DNA from: Trichobilharzia szidati
Lineage: Eukaryota > Platyhelminthes > Trematoda > Strigeidida > Schistosomatidae
Direction: 5' to 3'
NCBI GenBank assembly: GCA_944472155.2
Contig: OX235271.1
Span: forward strand, 85,945,256 to 86,009,255
Length of the DNA: 64,000 nucleotides
Made by a program: the position numbers and the translations under genes. Shown here one piece after another: positions 11,329-22,950 of the stretch (the stretch's first letter is position 1; every line of letters begins with the position of its first letter). The notes below the pieces were generated by a model. The model searched no databases and had not been told where the DNA came from. It saw only the letters and a program-made list of their open reading frames with translations.

Positions 11329-12781
11329 TTAACTATCATCAGGAAGGGAAGAAAGAAGGAAATTGCAACACGTTCCCCATTGATTACGATTCTTGGCCAT
11401 ATCCGATAACGTTTCGAGCCATCGATTCGAGCTATCTCGCTGACCCCAACCAGGGAGTCGTGACACACCAACCGATGCTAATCTAGCACAAATATCCTTC
11501 GTCCCACGACACCACGTCATGGACTGACCACCCCTCCGCCTTTTCCATCCCGTCCCAGGGCTAGCGAACAGAGACCTGTACGGTAGCCTCTGGGATGACA
11601 TTCGCAGCACATTTCCAAGCCACCGGAGCTGGTGTTTCCAGATGACGACACTCAATGAATGGTGACCTCCACTGTGTTCAAACACACGCCGCCGAACCTC
11701 AGAATTACTCACGCGATGATGCCATCGAACGCAAGCAATCCTGCGGAGACAGCGATGATCGAACACGCAGAGTCGCCTCACATCCTCAGCTCGGAGAGGC
11801 CAGGTTTCACAGGCGTAGAGCAAGACAGCCCGCACCGAAGCATTATATACCCGACCTTTGACAGCCAGACTAACGTCGCGACGGCGCCAGAGGTGGCACA
11901 AGTTGATGTATGCCACCCTAGCCTTCATTAGACGTTGGAAATCTCATCCGTCACCCCTCCGCCAGCACTCACACAACTACCGAGGTACACAAACTTATCA
12001 ACAACTTCAAGCGGTTCACCCGCAAGAGTGAGTGCAGGTACAGGCTCCTGCCAATCTTGTAACAGTACTTTGCACTTAGATGGTGCAAAGCACATACCAT
12101 ACTTACAGATTTGGGCAGCCTGCATGCTATCGCACAGTAAGACGATATTGTCTGCATATTCGAGGTCGAAAAGTCTATCTCCAGGTAGCAGATCTACACC
12201 ACCTTCACGCACATCCTTCAGAGCTGACTCCAGAATGTTATCGATGGCAAAGTTAAAGAGAAATGGAGAGATTGAGCAACCCTGTCTAACCCCACTGTTG
12301 GTTGGGAACAGTGGTGATAGTTGGTTGTATGCCCTCACTCTACCTGAGGTGTTTCTGTATAGGGCTTTCAAGATGTTAACAAATTTCTCAGGTACACCTC
12401 TCTCTAACAGACAGTTCCAGAGCACAGTTCTGTCCAACGAATCGAAGGCACCCCTAATATCAAGAAATACAACGTTGGCCTGCAATACTTGTGGCGGTGT
12501 TCCAACAACTGACGAAGGGTGAACACATGATCAATGCATCTACGACCTGAACGAAACCCAGCCTGCTCTTCGCGAATCAATCCTTCACGTATTTTGCACA
12601 GCCTGCGAAGCAAGACAGCAGCCAATAATTTAGACGCAACTGGTAACAGACTGATACCCCTATGGTTGTCACACGAATTACGTCGACCCTTTTTAAAGAT
12701 AGGGACGATAATGGCTTCGTTCCACATTGATGGTACACTCTCAGTTTCCCATACCTTCCTAAACAACCCAGTTAGAGCCAT
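11329..12781 (-). pseudogene. LINE A reverse transcriptase, frameshifted
   Basis: The RT of LINE A continues in at least three overlapping minus-strand frames (12404-12781, 11928-12485, 11329-11928). Blocks in order: PIFKKG-R--C-NHRGISLL, EQAGFRSGR-CIDH, FLDIRGAFDSLDR (motif A), GVRQGCSISPFLFN (motif B) and EYADN (motif C, normally YADD, so a catalytic Asp is lost), then the C-terminal YACETW and LRWLGNVLRM segments. Indels change frame near 12480 and 11930. The motif C change plus frameshifts mean it is inactive. Plus-strand ORFs over the same DNA are shadows. Confidence 0.85.
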
Positions 12782-12984
12782 TGTGAGAGTCTCGTCACCA
12801 TCTTTATCAAGAGCCGGGGTAAATTGTCTGGGCCGGGTGCCTTATGGCGTTTTAACACTTGGAGTTCCATACGGACCTCCGCTTCGGTGGGTGGGTTGGT
12901 ATTAACCGACCAAGGAGTACTGGGGCTAATAACAGCAGACATTGAATGTGGTGGCCAGCTAAACTTTTTCTCGAAGTGCTCTGC

Positions 12985-14340
12985 TTAGCGTTCCAGGCGT
13001 CTTTTCAAGCTGGTAATTGGCGTGCCATCTGCCTCACAGACCGTCTCGCTGATACCTTGTTTCTTGCTGCCGGTGGCTCGGATGAGTTGGAACAGCTTCC
13101 GACTGTTGCCAGATGCAGCAGCTGCCTCCATCTCACCCGCACGTTCTGACCACCAGGCCTCGCGGCCCTTACGTAAACACTTTCTTATCTTGCGCGTCAG
13201 CGCCTTTCGCTTATTGCTGTATTCGCTGCCAGCCGCAATGGACCGGCGTTCATCCAGGAGTTGCAAGGAACTCGCAGAAACCCAGTGGTTTTTGACGGAG
13301 CATTCTTTCAAGCTGCAAGCGGCTACACTCGCTCTTTGCATAGCACCTTGCAGATGAAGCCAATGTTCATCTATACTACTTGGGGGGCTGCTGGCAAGCA
13401 TTGACTGTAACTCATTCTGATATTTCAAAGAAGTAGTAGATGCTACTAGTTTGCTCACATCAACGTTTAAACGACACCTTTTGTGAATCCCACCAAATCG
13501 CAAGACGAACTTGGCACACACTAACGCATGATCGGAGTCCAGGCATGTGCTCCAGAAGGAGCAACAGTCTTGTATGCATCCTCGCCACCGGAAACTGACA
13601 GCAATATGATCGATCTGAGTCCAAGCTTGGTTCGCATAGGGAGGACGCCAGGTAGCGTTACGGCGATGGTTGTGCCGGAAGTTGGTGCTGGCTAGAAATA
13701 GGTTGTGATCTACGCAAAGCTGCAGAAGACGGTCCCCATTATCTGACCTGCCACCATGTAGTCCCCATTTACCACCTAGACGATTCTCCTCTGAGCTCAG
13801 ATGCCCATCCTGTGCATTCAAGTCCCCAGCCAGCACTACGATATCCCTCCGACCCGCCTGTCTCAAGAGATCGTTAAGTTGGTGGTAGAACTCATCCTTC
13901 ATTGCATCCGGGCTGCAATCCATTGGTGCATAGGCAGAGACAACAAATAGACACCGCCTATCTGGTCTACTACTCCTTACTTTTGTATACTCTTCCAGCC
14001 TCACAGCACATAAACGACTGTTAATGGGAATCCAGTCGAGCAGTGCAGCTTCGGCCCTAGTGCTCAGTGCGACGCCGACACCAGCTACGCCGGATGCCGA
14101 CGCCACAGGGTGCATACTACTAGAACTTCCAGATGGAAAGGATAATCGAAGCAATTCACTGGGATCTTGAATGCGAGTCTCCAAAATGCAGCAGACATCG
14201 ATAGCGAGGCTTTCCAATGTTCTTACCAACCCTGCCTGTTGTTCGATTTGCATCAGCGTCCGAACATAGTAGGTGGCCAGCTTGAACGCGGCACGTGGTC
14301 TCAGGATATCTGTGTTAGATGTCACATTGGGGACAACCAT
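12985..14340 (-). CDS. LINE A APE-type endonuclease region (open frame, 451 aa)
   Basis: This frame encodes the N-terminal endonuclease/exonuclease/phosphatase domain of LINE A, which nicks target DNA for target-primed reverse transcription. Visible blocks are TYYVRTL near residue 25 (usually T-NVRTL), CILETRI near 50 (the metal-binding Glu), VVSAYAP near 136-140, GDLNAQDG near 172-177 (catalytic Asp and Asn), then QIDHIAVS and SDHALV (the catalytic Asp-His) near 245-275. After this domain the frame runs through the linker toward the RT and stops at 12985, before the RT blocks. The key endonuclease residues look intact. The true start may lie upstream; Met at 14340 is simply the first in frame. 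Confidence 0.85.
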   Translation of the reverse strand: MVVPNVTSNTDILRPRAAFKLATYYVRTLMQIEQQAGLVRTLESLAIDVCCILETRIQDPSELLRLSFPSGSSSSMHPVASASGVAGVGVALSTRAEAALLDWIPINSRLCAVRLEEYTKVRSSRPDRRCLFVVSAYAPMDCSPDAMKDEFYHQLNDLLRQAGRRDIVVLAGDLNAQDGHLSSEENRLGGKWGLHGGRSDNGDRLLQLCVDHNLFLASTNFRHNHRRNATWRPPYANQAWTQIDHIAVSFRWRGCIQDCCSFWSTCLDSDHALVCAKFVLRFGGIHKRCRLNVDVSKLVASTTSLKYQNELQSMLASSPPSSIDEHWLHLQGAMQRASVAACSLKECSVKNHWVSASSLQLLDERRSIAAGSEYSNKRKALTRKIRKCLRKGREAWWSERAGEMEAAAASGNSRKLFQLIRATGSKKQGISETVCEADGTPITSLKRRLER

Positions 14341-15304
14341 TTTGAGGGTTACTCAGTAACATCTCGAAACGACACAGATAGGCTAGGAATCCAGACAAAG
14401 GCGAAAGGCTGTCGAAGGTTAAGAAGTCAAGGTGAGCAAAGGTAAAATACAAGAATCTAAGTATAAAAATAAAAGTAAGGTTGGAAGGACATAAGTTGGT
14501 TGAGGTATCATTATTTCTTGAAATCATTTTTACGAGCATGCGGTGAGTTTCCATAATAGTTTGTTGCTTCATTTCATTTATTGTGTGAAGGCTGAGATAC
14601 TGCCCGGGCGCCCAGACCGAAGCAGGTGATTTTCTTAAGGGACCACCCCCCGAGCCTTTGACTTGGAGTCTAATCCGCAAGGCAGCGGAGCAGAGTCAGG
14701 AGCTGCGTTCCCATGGTTGCCGGTGACCCATATGGGTTCGTACGCCATTTGATCCGATTGAATCCTGGAGCCCATGTACCCCATGGTAGCTGCTTTTAGT
14801 TAAACGGCTATCCAAACAACTTTCCTGAGATGGCAGGACCTGCAGGGACATGAGTACCAGCCAGTTTAGCTTGTTGGGTCACTGCGGCATTCAAGCCCAA
14901 CCACCACGGTAAGGTAGCAGTTATCGGCCGGGTCAGAGGAGGATAATGAATAATGTTCAAGTGTATTCAATTCACATTCTAACAAGTTATTTATTTATTT
15001 ATTTATTTATTTATGTTACTATGAGTACATCTGATTTTCCATCTGATTGTACTTTATTGATAACACTAATATTGTTTCTGAATGTACTTTATCTTATATT
15101 GATTTTATTCAAATGTCTCATCATCAATTTATATTCATGGATATAAATGAAGCAAGAAAGTTGTGCGATTAGTGACTTTGTGTGATTTTGAGCAGTAATA
15201 ATTTTCGCTTGAAGTGTGGTGATCAGTAAATATTACTGTATAACAAACACTGTGTGATTTTATTAAAATAAAATTTTATCCATAATGGAGTTATACTCTA
15301 CCCC

Positions 15305-16140
15305 AATGGCCAGGTTTTATCCTTATATCAGTAGTTGCGCAATCTCGCTCATCTGCAGGAGAATATCAACAAACTGGTGGAATAACTGGCAGCAAAGGTA
15401 GGAATTCAAGCGAATGCGTAGGAGACAGAAATGATGAAGGCAACCAACCAACAACAACAAACACCAATCATCTTCAGCTGGTGATATTTGAAGGAGGTCA
15501 CCTCTCTTGGTTATCCAGGAGGCACCTTTTTTAATACAATCAGAACAGACGAAGATGTCAAAACCAACCGAATCTGTAAAGGCAATGCAGACCTTTATCG
15601 CTATGAAGTCAGTTTGAAAATCTGCTGCACTCAACATGAAGAAAAAGACTGTCATCTTCAACACCAATTTTAAGTCAATCATTTCTTCCATGTTCGTCAG
15701 ACAATTAGCCATGTCGTCACAAAAGGCATTTTCAAGAGGCTACTGAAGACTTTCATCAACAGATACCCGCTTTGCTGGCTCTATATTGAAGATGAAATGG
15801 CCGGCCTCGAAGAATTATCAATAAGAAACTATGGGAACAAACAGACCAGGAATCTATTGCTCAACAGATATGGTAAAGAAAATGGAGATATATCGAGTTC
15901 ACGGTTAGGAGACTGTTAGATGTCATCGCGAGGCAGGTCACTGCCTGAGCAGAACCTGATTGTTAGCTGACGAGTGGTTCTTCCGAGTGTGACATGCAGG
16001 AGATTGTGAGAGAAAGATATTAGAGACTATTGGTAATCGTGGAGCCAGCTTAAGAAGCCCGCAGTGAATACGAAAAAGTGGAGTCGTGTTGCTGGAGGCC
16101 CTATGTTCCATTTGGAACCCAAGGGAACAATGGTCAAAAT
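15305..16140 (+). pseudogene. LINE family B 3' end
   Basis: Degenerate C-terminal part of the family B RT polyprotein: the DEDV-K-I-KA block near 15550, then a diverged W-WI-H-LR region near 15860-15910, ending with the family B tail (ccctatgttcca..ggaacccaagggaacaat) at about 16100-16130. It starts just after the right end of PLE-2. Many stops. Confidence 0.65.
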
Positions 16141-16817
16141 AAATTTCAGTGGAAATAAGAAAAATTCCTAATTCTTTATCTAACGTAATCTGCATAATTC
16201 ACTAATATCGCTTATCGAATCAGGTCGATAGTCATAAATTGGACACATTTTCAATAAACTGAAAATTCACATTTAGACATTTCGATAACAAAGCAAACAA
16301 TGAAGTGAAGAAATGTACACCCTTCCAGCTAGTTCCTTTATTCATACCTCTTCACTAACAATTCAAAGCTTCCTTTGTTAAACAAAGATGTACTACAGTA
16401 GGCTTCTACCAGTCCTAAATGGTAATCTGTTAACCAATTCGAGAAATATCATTAGCTTGGTATAGGTAAGGTGAAAATAATCGCAGAAATTGGATTAGTA
16501 GTTATAGGATAGGACAATCTGATCTAATGTAGTTATATAATTATTAATTTGCAGATGTTACGAACAGAATTTTGTTTCTAGGATGATGAGAATTAAGAAA
16601 AATAAATAGGTTAATGAATTTTTGAATAATTACATAAGCAAATTTAGGAAGAAAGAGATATGCGAACTAGCCAAAAATGCTTATATCAACAAAACAATTA
16701 GCGTTATATTGATGATAATGCTGCCAGTAGTTAGAAGAACAGGGGAAAGGGTTGTCTGTGAGCTAGTATACGCATAGTGTAGACGGCCACGAAAGAGAAA
16801 CAACACAAGTTTAGCAG
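16141..16817. other. No assignable gene
   Basis: AT-rich DNA. I see no domain or shared repeat. Confidence 0.4.
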
Positions 16818-16990
16818 TATTATTATTTATTCCATTTGGTTCCGAGTGAAGCATAGGGCTTCAGAAGCTCATCTTCGCTAGTGTCAAATGTAGTGCTAAA
16901 GAGTTCCAAACTAGGAAGAAAGTGGTATCCAGTACTCCTTCATGATTTTCAACGGCTCTCTAACTCATACTAATCCGTAATCAAACTTTC
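16818..16990. mobile_element. LINE B tail (minus) next to hammerhead SINE tail (plus)
   Basis: At 16818-16866 the minus strand carries the last 50 bp of LINE B, with its TAA-rich end. At about 16890-16985 the plus strand carries the end of the hammerhead and the SINE tail (GAGUUCCAAACUAGGA.., then ccagtactcc and ctctctaact). Both are short remnants. Confidence 0.5.
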
Positions 16991-17214
16991 GCGTGCTGGT
17001 GAGATGACTGTCTTGGATATCTTTGAATCGGAACACCAGTATGCATGCAGTCGTGATGAATCAAACTCACAATATGCAAATCAATCTGTAATTTACACAG
17101 TTCGAGGAGGTGAAATGTCACCAGAGTTCCCTTTAAACGGCAGCGGAAATTATTCACATCAAAATATGTGATCAATATTTCTATAGTATTCACATCAACC
17201 AATAGTGCTTGCTA

Positions 17215-17470
17215 GTTAGATCGAATCGGAAATTCGCTATTACAAGTTTTCCGAAGTAGCTAGCTAGAAATTCGGTGTTGATGACTGATTTTGATTCTTT
17301 GAGGTGAATGAGACTGGGTACACCGCTGATAAGCTCGTCAATGAACGAGTGATATGTCTGTCTGGTGTTTAGATCACTTCGACCTGCCTAACTAGCAAGC
17401 ACTTCTAGTTGATGTGAGTGGCAGACAACTACTCATCTCACTCAATCAGTAGTATATATAGTTTCATGTA
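17215..17470 (+). repeat. Dispersed repeat R1, copy 1
   Basis: It shares a conserved block (gtgtttagatcacttcgacc, then ctagttga, then the ctactcat and caatcagtagtat end) with 20225-20440 and 50385-50578; an inverse relative lies at 50045-50175. It has no ORF, no box A/B and no LINE-like tail that I recognise. Nature unknown. Confidence 0.55.
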
Positions 17471-17644
17471 ATCGGTGACGATGGGAGATGAAATGGTAAC
17501 CCGAAAAGCAACAGGAGAGGAGCCAACAACTGCTGATTTCCTGACCTAGCTCTGTACCACCTGAGTACGAGATCAACTAGGTAATCATTTCACGCCAGTT
17601 GCCACTGGTCATGAGAATCAATGATATGTAAATGTTCGTCTAAT

Positions 17645-18318
17645 ATCATCACACTAGCTATCCAGCTACGTCTTCTCTTATCAGTCTTAATCTCTCTACA
17701 GGCAGGATTATTTCAACCACTCGTGGCATAGATGAGGATTTCAAAGACCACCAGGATCGGAAAAGCAAGACAGATGTCACTCTGAAATCAGCGTAGATAT
17801 CTAGTACACTCAGTATCATGAACAAGTTCTCAATTTTCAACACTAATTTCAGTTCGGTCAGTGCTTCTATTTGGTTCAAAGACTTGACGAATCACGAAAA
17901 ACACTTCCAGGAGAGTGCAACCTTCCATAAACAGTTGTTTTGACTCGATAATGAAATTCAGATAGCCGGCTGCAAAGCACAAGGAACAAGTGAGTTCGAC
18001 AACCAATCAACCAAACACCTGTCGCCCAAAAAGAATGTTGAAGCAAACGAAGGTGGATGGATTTAACATACACTGAGTAGATTACTGAATGACATCGCTA
18101 GTCAAACAGATTTTCGAGTTCAAATCGAATAAGGAACGGCGAGTTCAGAGTCCATAGGTGCATAGGTGAAATGGAGGAGATCGTGTGAAGTGGAAATGAA
18201 AGCTTTTGGGCAATCTTGTAACTAGTCAAAATAGCCTGCGTAAAACAGGATGAAATGATGATGTGCTGCTGAAGCTCCGTGTTCCACTCACAATCCACGG
18301 GAATAATAACAGTCATTG
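17645..18318 (+). pseudogene. LINE family B 3' part
   Basis: Contains the family B DEDF-D--DRKSKT block near 17730, a NTNFSSV-ASIWFKD stretch near 17840, the degraded tail region, and the closing 'gttccac..aatccacgggaataataa' end at about 18280-18318. Frames are broken throughout. Confidence 0.6.
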
Positions 18319-19743
18319 TTCATTGTCATTTCACTGCTTCCCCTCTTAATGATCAAAATCTACTGTCATATAACTCCAATGGATATTATTCATTTCTCCA
18401 CTAATAATTTATTTTTCCGATTTTCAAGCATCTCACCATTCGATTCTTCTCACTTTATTCTACGTTGTCAGCATACAGGGGTAAAAGGAGATAAACTCCT
18501 CCTTAAAGATAGTTGTGTATGTGTTATCTGGTCAATTGTTGGTTAAGATGTGAAAGGTCAAGGTGAAGTAAGTATAGACGAATCTGGCTAGACAGACCTA
18601 TATGAAGTTGCAGTCATGCGATAGTGTGAAAATTTACAGACAATCATGTCACATGATTCAACCTAATAGCATGAGTTTGTTTACTGCTAAAACAGTGTAC
18701 CTCATTGAAAGTACATTTTGTAAATATACGGAGTTCAACTGATCTCATTCGAACATTTGAACGTCATAGTATTACACGGAGATTCAGGGGGTTGTTAATT
18801 TATGGATACCTTGTTCGTACCTAACACTTAATCCGGTGAGTCAATGGTTAAGAAGTAGAACGCTCACCAACCCCTCACGTCTTCCAGTGATTTGATTCCC
18901 AACCGACACACTTAAACCTTCCCACACTGACTAGTCGATAATAATGTCTAGAAAAGAGAGAAGGTTTGTCGTCAAACTGGAAACCCTACACCCCTAGTAA
19001 ACAAATAGAAACGCGGCTACTGAAGCTTCAAAGTTTCAGTCCTGAAGTGATATGTTCCACTAGTCTTACTGAACCCGAAGTGTTCTAGCACATTCTTAAT
19101 CAGTAGCTCGCAAGTATTGATAGGGGAGACCAAATCAAATAAACTCAATCACCTTAGTTTGTGATCGACAGATCAGAATATTTAAATAGAATATAAACTG
19201 AGTCCGTTATGTTTTAAAGATGTTCAAACTTACCTGGTCAATATTGATTGGTTTAGCTAGGGACTCTGAAAATATGCGTATTAATCAACACAAAGGAAAG
19301 TATAAAATGCATTCAGAGTCTGACTGGACGAATACTCGTCAGTTGGAAACTGAAAGCACTTCAAGCATCCGGAGATGAGCTAGAATCCCTTTTATTTTAA
19401 CCTCAGCTGTTCTTCGGTGTCAGTATGATACACAACATAGCATACACATCAGAAGCCAGATGGCACACCAGCCACCTTCCAACCTGTATGACATTTGTGA
19501 GGTGAATATGCAATACCCTCCCATTATGATAATGGTTTAGGTAATGTGTGAGCCTCTACAGCTCCTGAGACAATGTACATCTTTAGAGAAACTGAACTAT
19601 GCATCTAAACGCATCCCATGTCGACAGTGATGAAAAGGCATATAACCTGATTCCACATCTCTTCATTGATCTTTATTCTATAAACGGGTTGCATTTAAAG
19701 GGAGTTGGTTCACGATTTACAGAATTAAATCCAACCAGTATTA

Positions 19744-19779
<36 letters not shown>

Positions 19780-20224
19780 GTGTATTTCTGATTCCTACTT
19801 CATTAAAATTACACCGGTTTAGAGCAAGATATGTCAAGTTAGAGAAATAAAGTTACATGCATATTTATCATGTCAGTCAAATTAATCACACACACACAAA
19901 CACACACATTGTATTTGTGATCTGAATGACCCTAATCTGACGATATAGTACTATAAAAGTGCAAAATCTATTTCCTCTTGTGACCTTAGATACAAACAAA
20001 TCCAGTGTTCACGCAGTAATCTTATGGATTTTCTACCTACACCACACATTAAAGTATTAATACGTTTCTAAAACAGAAAAATAATTCATGCGTGTTTTGT
20101 ATTTGGAACTATCAGAAAGGAGAAAATATGTTAAATATAATTTGACTTTCTAAAAAAAACTGTAGCGAAATTTCACCTGGAATTGTGTAAATTGTAAATT
20201 CAAGACTTTGATTTAACGTTTTAC
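18319..20224. other. Mostly unassigned; (ATT)n microsatellite
   Basis: A (TTA)n run of about 40 bp lies at 19740-19780, and short (CA)n-like runs near 19890. I find no gene. A weak tRNA-like segment near 18840-18900 is too degraded to call. Confidence 0.4.
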
Positions 20225-20440
20225 CAGAATTCGGGTGGTTTGAGTTGATTCGGCTCCGTGAGCTGAGTCCCAGTGGGTATATGGCTACGAGATCGGCCCT
20301 AAAATATCGGAATGGTCATTATTAGGTGTTTAGATCACTTCGACCTGGTTAACAAGCAATGCTAGTTGACATTCGTGGTGTCTAACTACTCAGGTCAATC
20401 AGTCAATCAATCAATAAATCAATCAGTATTATGTAGCATC
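20225..20440 (+). repeat. Dispersed repeat R1, copy 2
   Basis: It shares the R1 blocks and adds a 5' block (tttgagttgattcggctccgtgagctgag) also found, in inverse, at 50100-50145. It ends in a (CAAT)n-like stretch. Confidence 0.55.
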
Positions 20441-20469
20441 GTGTACGTTTATCTGAGTTTAAAATAGTC

Positions 20470-22715
20470 TGTTAAAAAATTGTCTAAATGCGGTCAAGTT
20501 ACTGAAGGCTGGGAAGGCAACGGGACAGGACGGAATTCCCCCACCCTGAAGCACTGGAAACCGATGTGGAGTACGTAACTATATGATTGTACACTTTTTG
20601 GTTAGATGTTGAAATTAGAAACATTGTACATGACTCTTGTTTAAAACGATTTATGTTTAAATGCATATAACTTCCGAGTACAATTTGAAATACACTGTAC
20701 TGTTGGTAGCTTCGCCTTCTCTCTGGCCATTTCTGTCTACTCACTTCACTCAAAACGTGTTGTATACTTTGGATTTATTGCAGGAACCTATCATCCTTAT
20801 CCGAAGACAAATCTACAACCGGAACACAGCTTCTATCAGTAGACACGATTCCAACAGTCAACGCTTCTGTGGATTATATAAATAATTTGTAGCAGTGAAC
20901 TTTAACAACATATCCAAGTAACCTATTAATTAACATAACTCATTACTGCATTTTGATAATATATTGTTGTATTGTACTCTCATTGACTTGGATTTTTATT
21001 CGCATATTTGTTATGTTAATGAACTGGCTCTAGACAGTCCCCTACAAATTAATTGGTGAGCCCGTCTGAACATCTTCGCTTTATAAAAACTCTATATTTA
21101 TATTGTTATCATTTTTATTTTTGACTGCACATTCTATATATTTATATCTTTGTACCTGTATATTCGCATAATAATCATGTCCTCACCTACACGTTCACCT
21201 GCTGCTGTTATGTTAATGAACTGGCTCTAGACAGTCCCCTACACCGACCCAGAGATTACGGCAGATGTGCTCACGCCATTAATGCAAAAGGTTTTTAAAG
21301 AAAGACAGATACCTACCGATTGGTGGAAAGACTACCTCGTCAAGCTACCAAGGAGGGGCGATTTAGACCTGTGCAAGTACTGAATAACGTGGAACAATGC
21401 CATACACGCCAAGTAAAATACTAATTCGCATCATCCTGGATGGAATAAAGGATGTCTTGGATACAGAACTCCACCCCAAGCTGGATTCAGGAAAGGTAAA
21501 TCGTGTCCTGATCAAACTGCAACTGTACATATCCTCATCATGGAGCAAAGCATAGAATGACAGTCAAACCTCTACCTCAACTTCCTTCATCGACTTCCAA
21601 AAGGCCTTCACCAGGCAGCATTGACCAAGACAGAATTCGGAAACTGCTTCAACACCAAGGCATACCTCAAGTATTTATCAACTTCATTCAACAGATGGCT
21701 ATATGACAATGGCACGTGTCAGGTGATGGTGATCCACAACGGAAAACTCAGCGAGGCGTTCTGTTGAAGTGTACAAAGGAGTAAGACAAGCTAGCTGCCT
21801 GCCTATTATCACCGATGAGATCCTTAATTGTGGTGAACTGGATTATACGTCACAATATCTATGGGAGTGAGAAGACAGAAATACTCTGGACCACCGATAA
21901 GAAGACTCTAGAAGATCTTGATTTAGCATGTGGATGATATATGTCTAATGTCGAAGACTTACATTCAGACGAAAACCAACAAACTGGCAGAAGAGGCTGC
22001 AGGCAGCGAAGACAGGACTGCAGGTGAACATAGATAAGACTGAGGTGATGAAAATCACCGACGAAAAGCAACAACAACAAAAACAACAGCACCACTCACC
22101 ATCAACGGGAGAGATTTAACAGAGGTTGCCTCCTTCACTTACCTAGGAAGCAGGGATTCAATCACAGGCAGAACGGATGAAGATGTCAAAGCCAGCGTGA
22201 ATCGGAAAGGCAAAATACGCCTTCATCAACCTGAAACCAAATGTGAAGTCAGTCAGCTCTTCTATACGGGTCATAAACTTGCACTGCGTGTTACGAACAG
22301 GATTTCCAACAGGTGGCTGCAGACTTTCATCAAAAGCTGCCTTCGCGCTGGCCGGCTCCACACTGAAGATCGAATGGCCAGAAAGAATAAGTAACAAGAA
22401 ACTCTAGCTGGGAACAAACCAACCAACCAAGAGCCAATTGCCCAACAAATGTGAAGGAGAAAATGGAGACTGATCTGGCACACATTGAGGAAACCGTCGA
22501 ATGACATCGTGCGCCCATCACTCGAGTGGAATCCTAATGGGAAGCGACGAGTGGGTCGTTAGTGTGAGTGTGACATGGAGGAGATCATGTGAGGAAGAGA
22601 TGAGAGATTATGGGCAATCGTGAACCCAGCTGAAGAGGATGGCCGAAAAGAGAAGAAAGTGGAGATGTGTTGGTGAAGCCCTATTTTCCACCTGGAACCC
22701 AACGGAACAATAATA
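20470..22715 (+). pseudogene. LINE family B RT region split by an LTR element
   Basis: The first part (20470-20564) encodes the KAGKATGQDGIPPEALE block upstream of the RT fingers. The frame is interrupted by an LTR element (20565-21243) and resumes at 21244 in the same reading frame with ITADVLTPLMQKVFKERQIP. RT fingers (AGFRK near 21490), motif A (FIDFQKAF-like near 21590) and motif B follow with frame changes. The NIDKTEVMKIT and GRD blocks lie near 22030-22115, the DEDVKASVNRKGK block near 22175, and the family B 3' end (ccctattttccacctggaacccaacggaacaat) near 22680-22715 before an (AAT)-rich run. Inactive, but well enough kept to date the LTR insertion after the LINE. Confidence 0.8.
20565..21243 (+). 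mobile_element. LTR retrotransposon deletion derivative in LINE B
   Basis: It begins TGTGGAGTACG and ends CCCCTACA, and is flanked by a 4-bp TSD CCGA (20561-20564 and 21244-21247). A 5' LTR of 482 bp (20565-21046) has a TATA box near 20875 and ends CTACA. A leader with a possible primer-binding region (TGGTGAGCCCG near 21054) and a short open start (ATG at 21177, about 10 codons, probably the start of gag) follow. The sequence then jumps into a second copy of the last 38 bp of the LTR (21206-21243 repeats 21009-21046). So nearly all of gag-pol and most of the 3' LTR are deleted. The family is not identified, and it differs from the solo LTR family elsewhere in the window. Confidence 0.8.
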
Positions 22716-22950
22716 ATAAGATAATAATAATATAATTTCATTACATTATTGTCCATGCAATCAGTGGATATACATGTATCACGTATGACGAATGAAAACA
22801 AAAGCCGTTCTAGTTAAGTACAGTTGATGAAGTACACTTCCAAGATATAATAACCAATGTGCAATGCAACAACTAATTCCGTCTCATAGATTTCCGGATC
22901 AATAGTATGACTATCCATCATTTCAGGTATACTTTTATGAGAATAAAGTT

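Larger units (their letters stand above)
11149..14932 (-). mobile_element. LINE family A (RTE-type), near full length
   Basis: A non-LTR retrotransposon of about 3.8 kb inserted in PLE-2 and flanked by a perfect 12-bp TSD TCAGAGGAGGAT (11137-11148 and 14933-14944). On the minus strand the order is a 5' untranslated region (14932 to about 14340), an APE-type endonuclease frame, the RT frames, a C-terminal RWLG-VLRM tail domain, and an A-rich 3' end (a T-rich run at 11149 on the plus strand). Length and layout fit RTE-clade elements such as SR2 of schistosomes, but I cannot prove family identity. Frames are broken in the RT region, so it cannot move by itself. Confidence 0.85.
8716..15290 (+). 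mobile_element. PLE-2: decayed Penelope-like element with two nested insertions
   Basis: The left part (8716 to about 9230) is the reverse complement of the 3' region found at 11000-11148 plus 14945-15290, giving the inverted pseudo-LTR layout of PLEs. Plus-strand RT remnants follow: a RPIVDFRNTP block near 9395, a SFDIS-YIPIN-A block near 9555-9610, and the YVDDT catalytic block near 9865. After the nested solo LTR (9948-10270) the LPMLDCKI block resumes (about 10315), then a GIY-YIG core (IYKIPCNDC) near 10820-10850. A family A LINE interrupts the 3' region (11149-14932). Many stops show that it is old. Excising both insertions makes the PLE parts collinear with PLE-1. Confidence 0.8.

Noticed and set aside
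11659..11931. 90-aa plus-strand ORF
   Set aside because: Antisense to the LINE A C-terminal region.
11935..12522. 195-aa plus-strand ORF
   Set aside because: It lies antisense to the LINE A RT, which has clear motifs; its translation has none. Shadow ORF.
15323..15712. 129-aa minus-strand ORF
   Set aside because: Lies opposite a recognisable LINE B 3' region on the plus strand.
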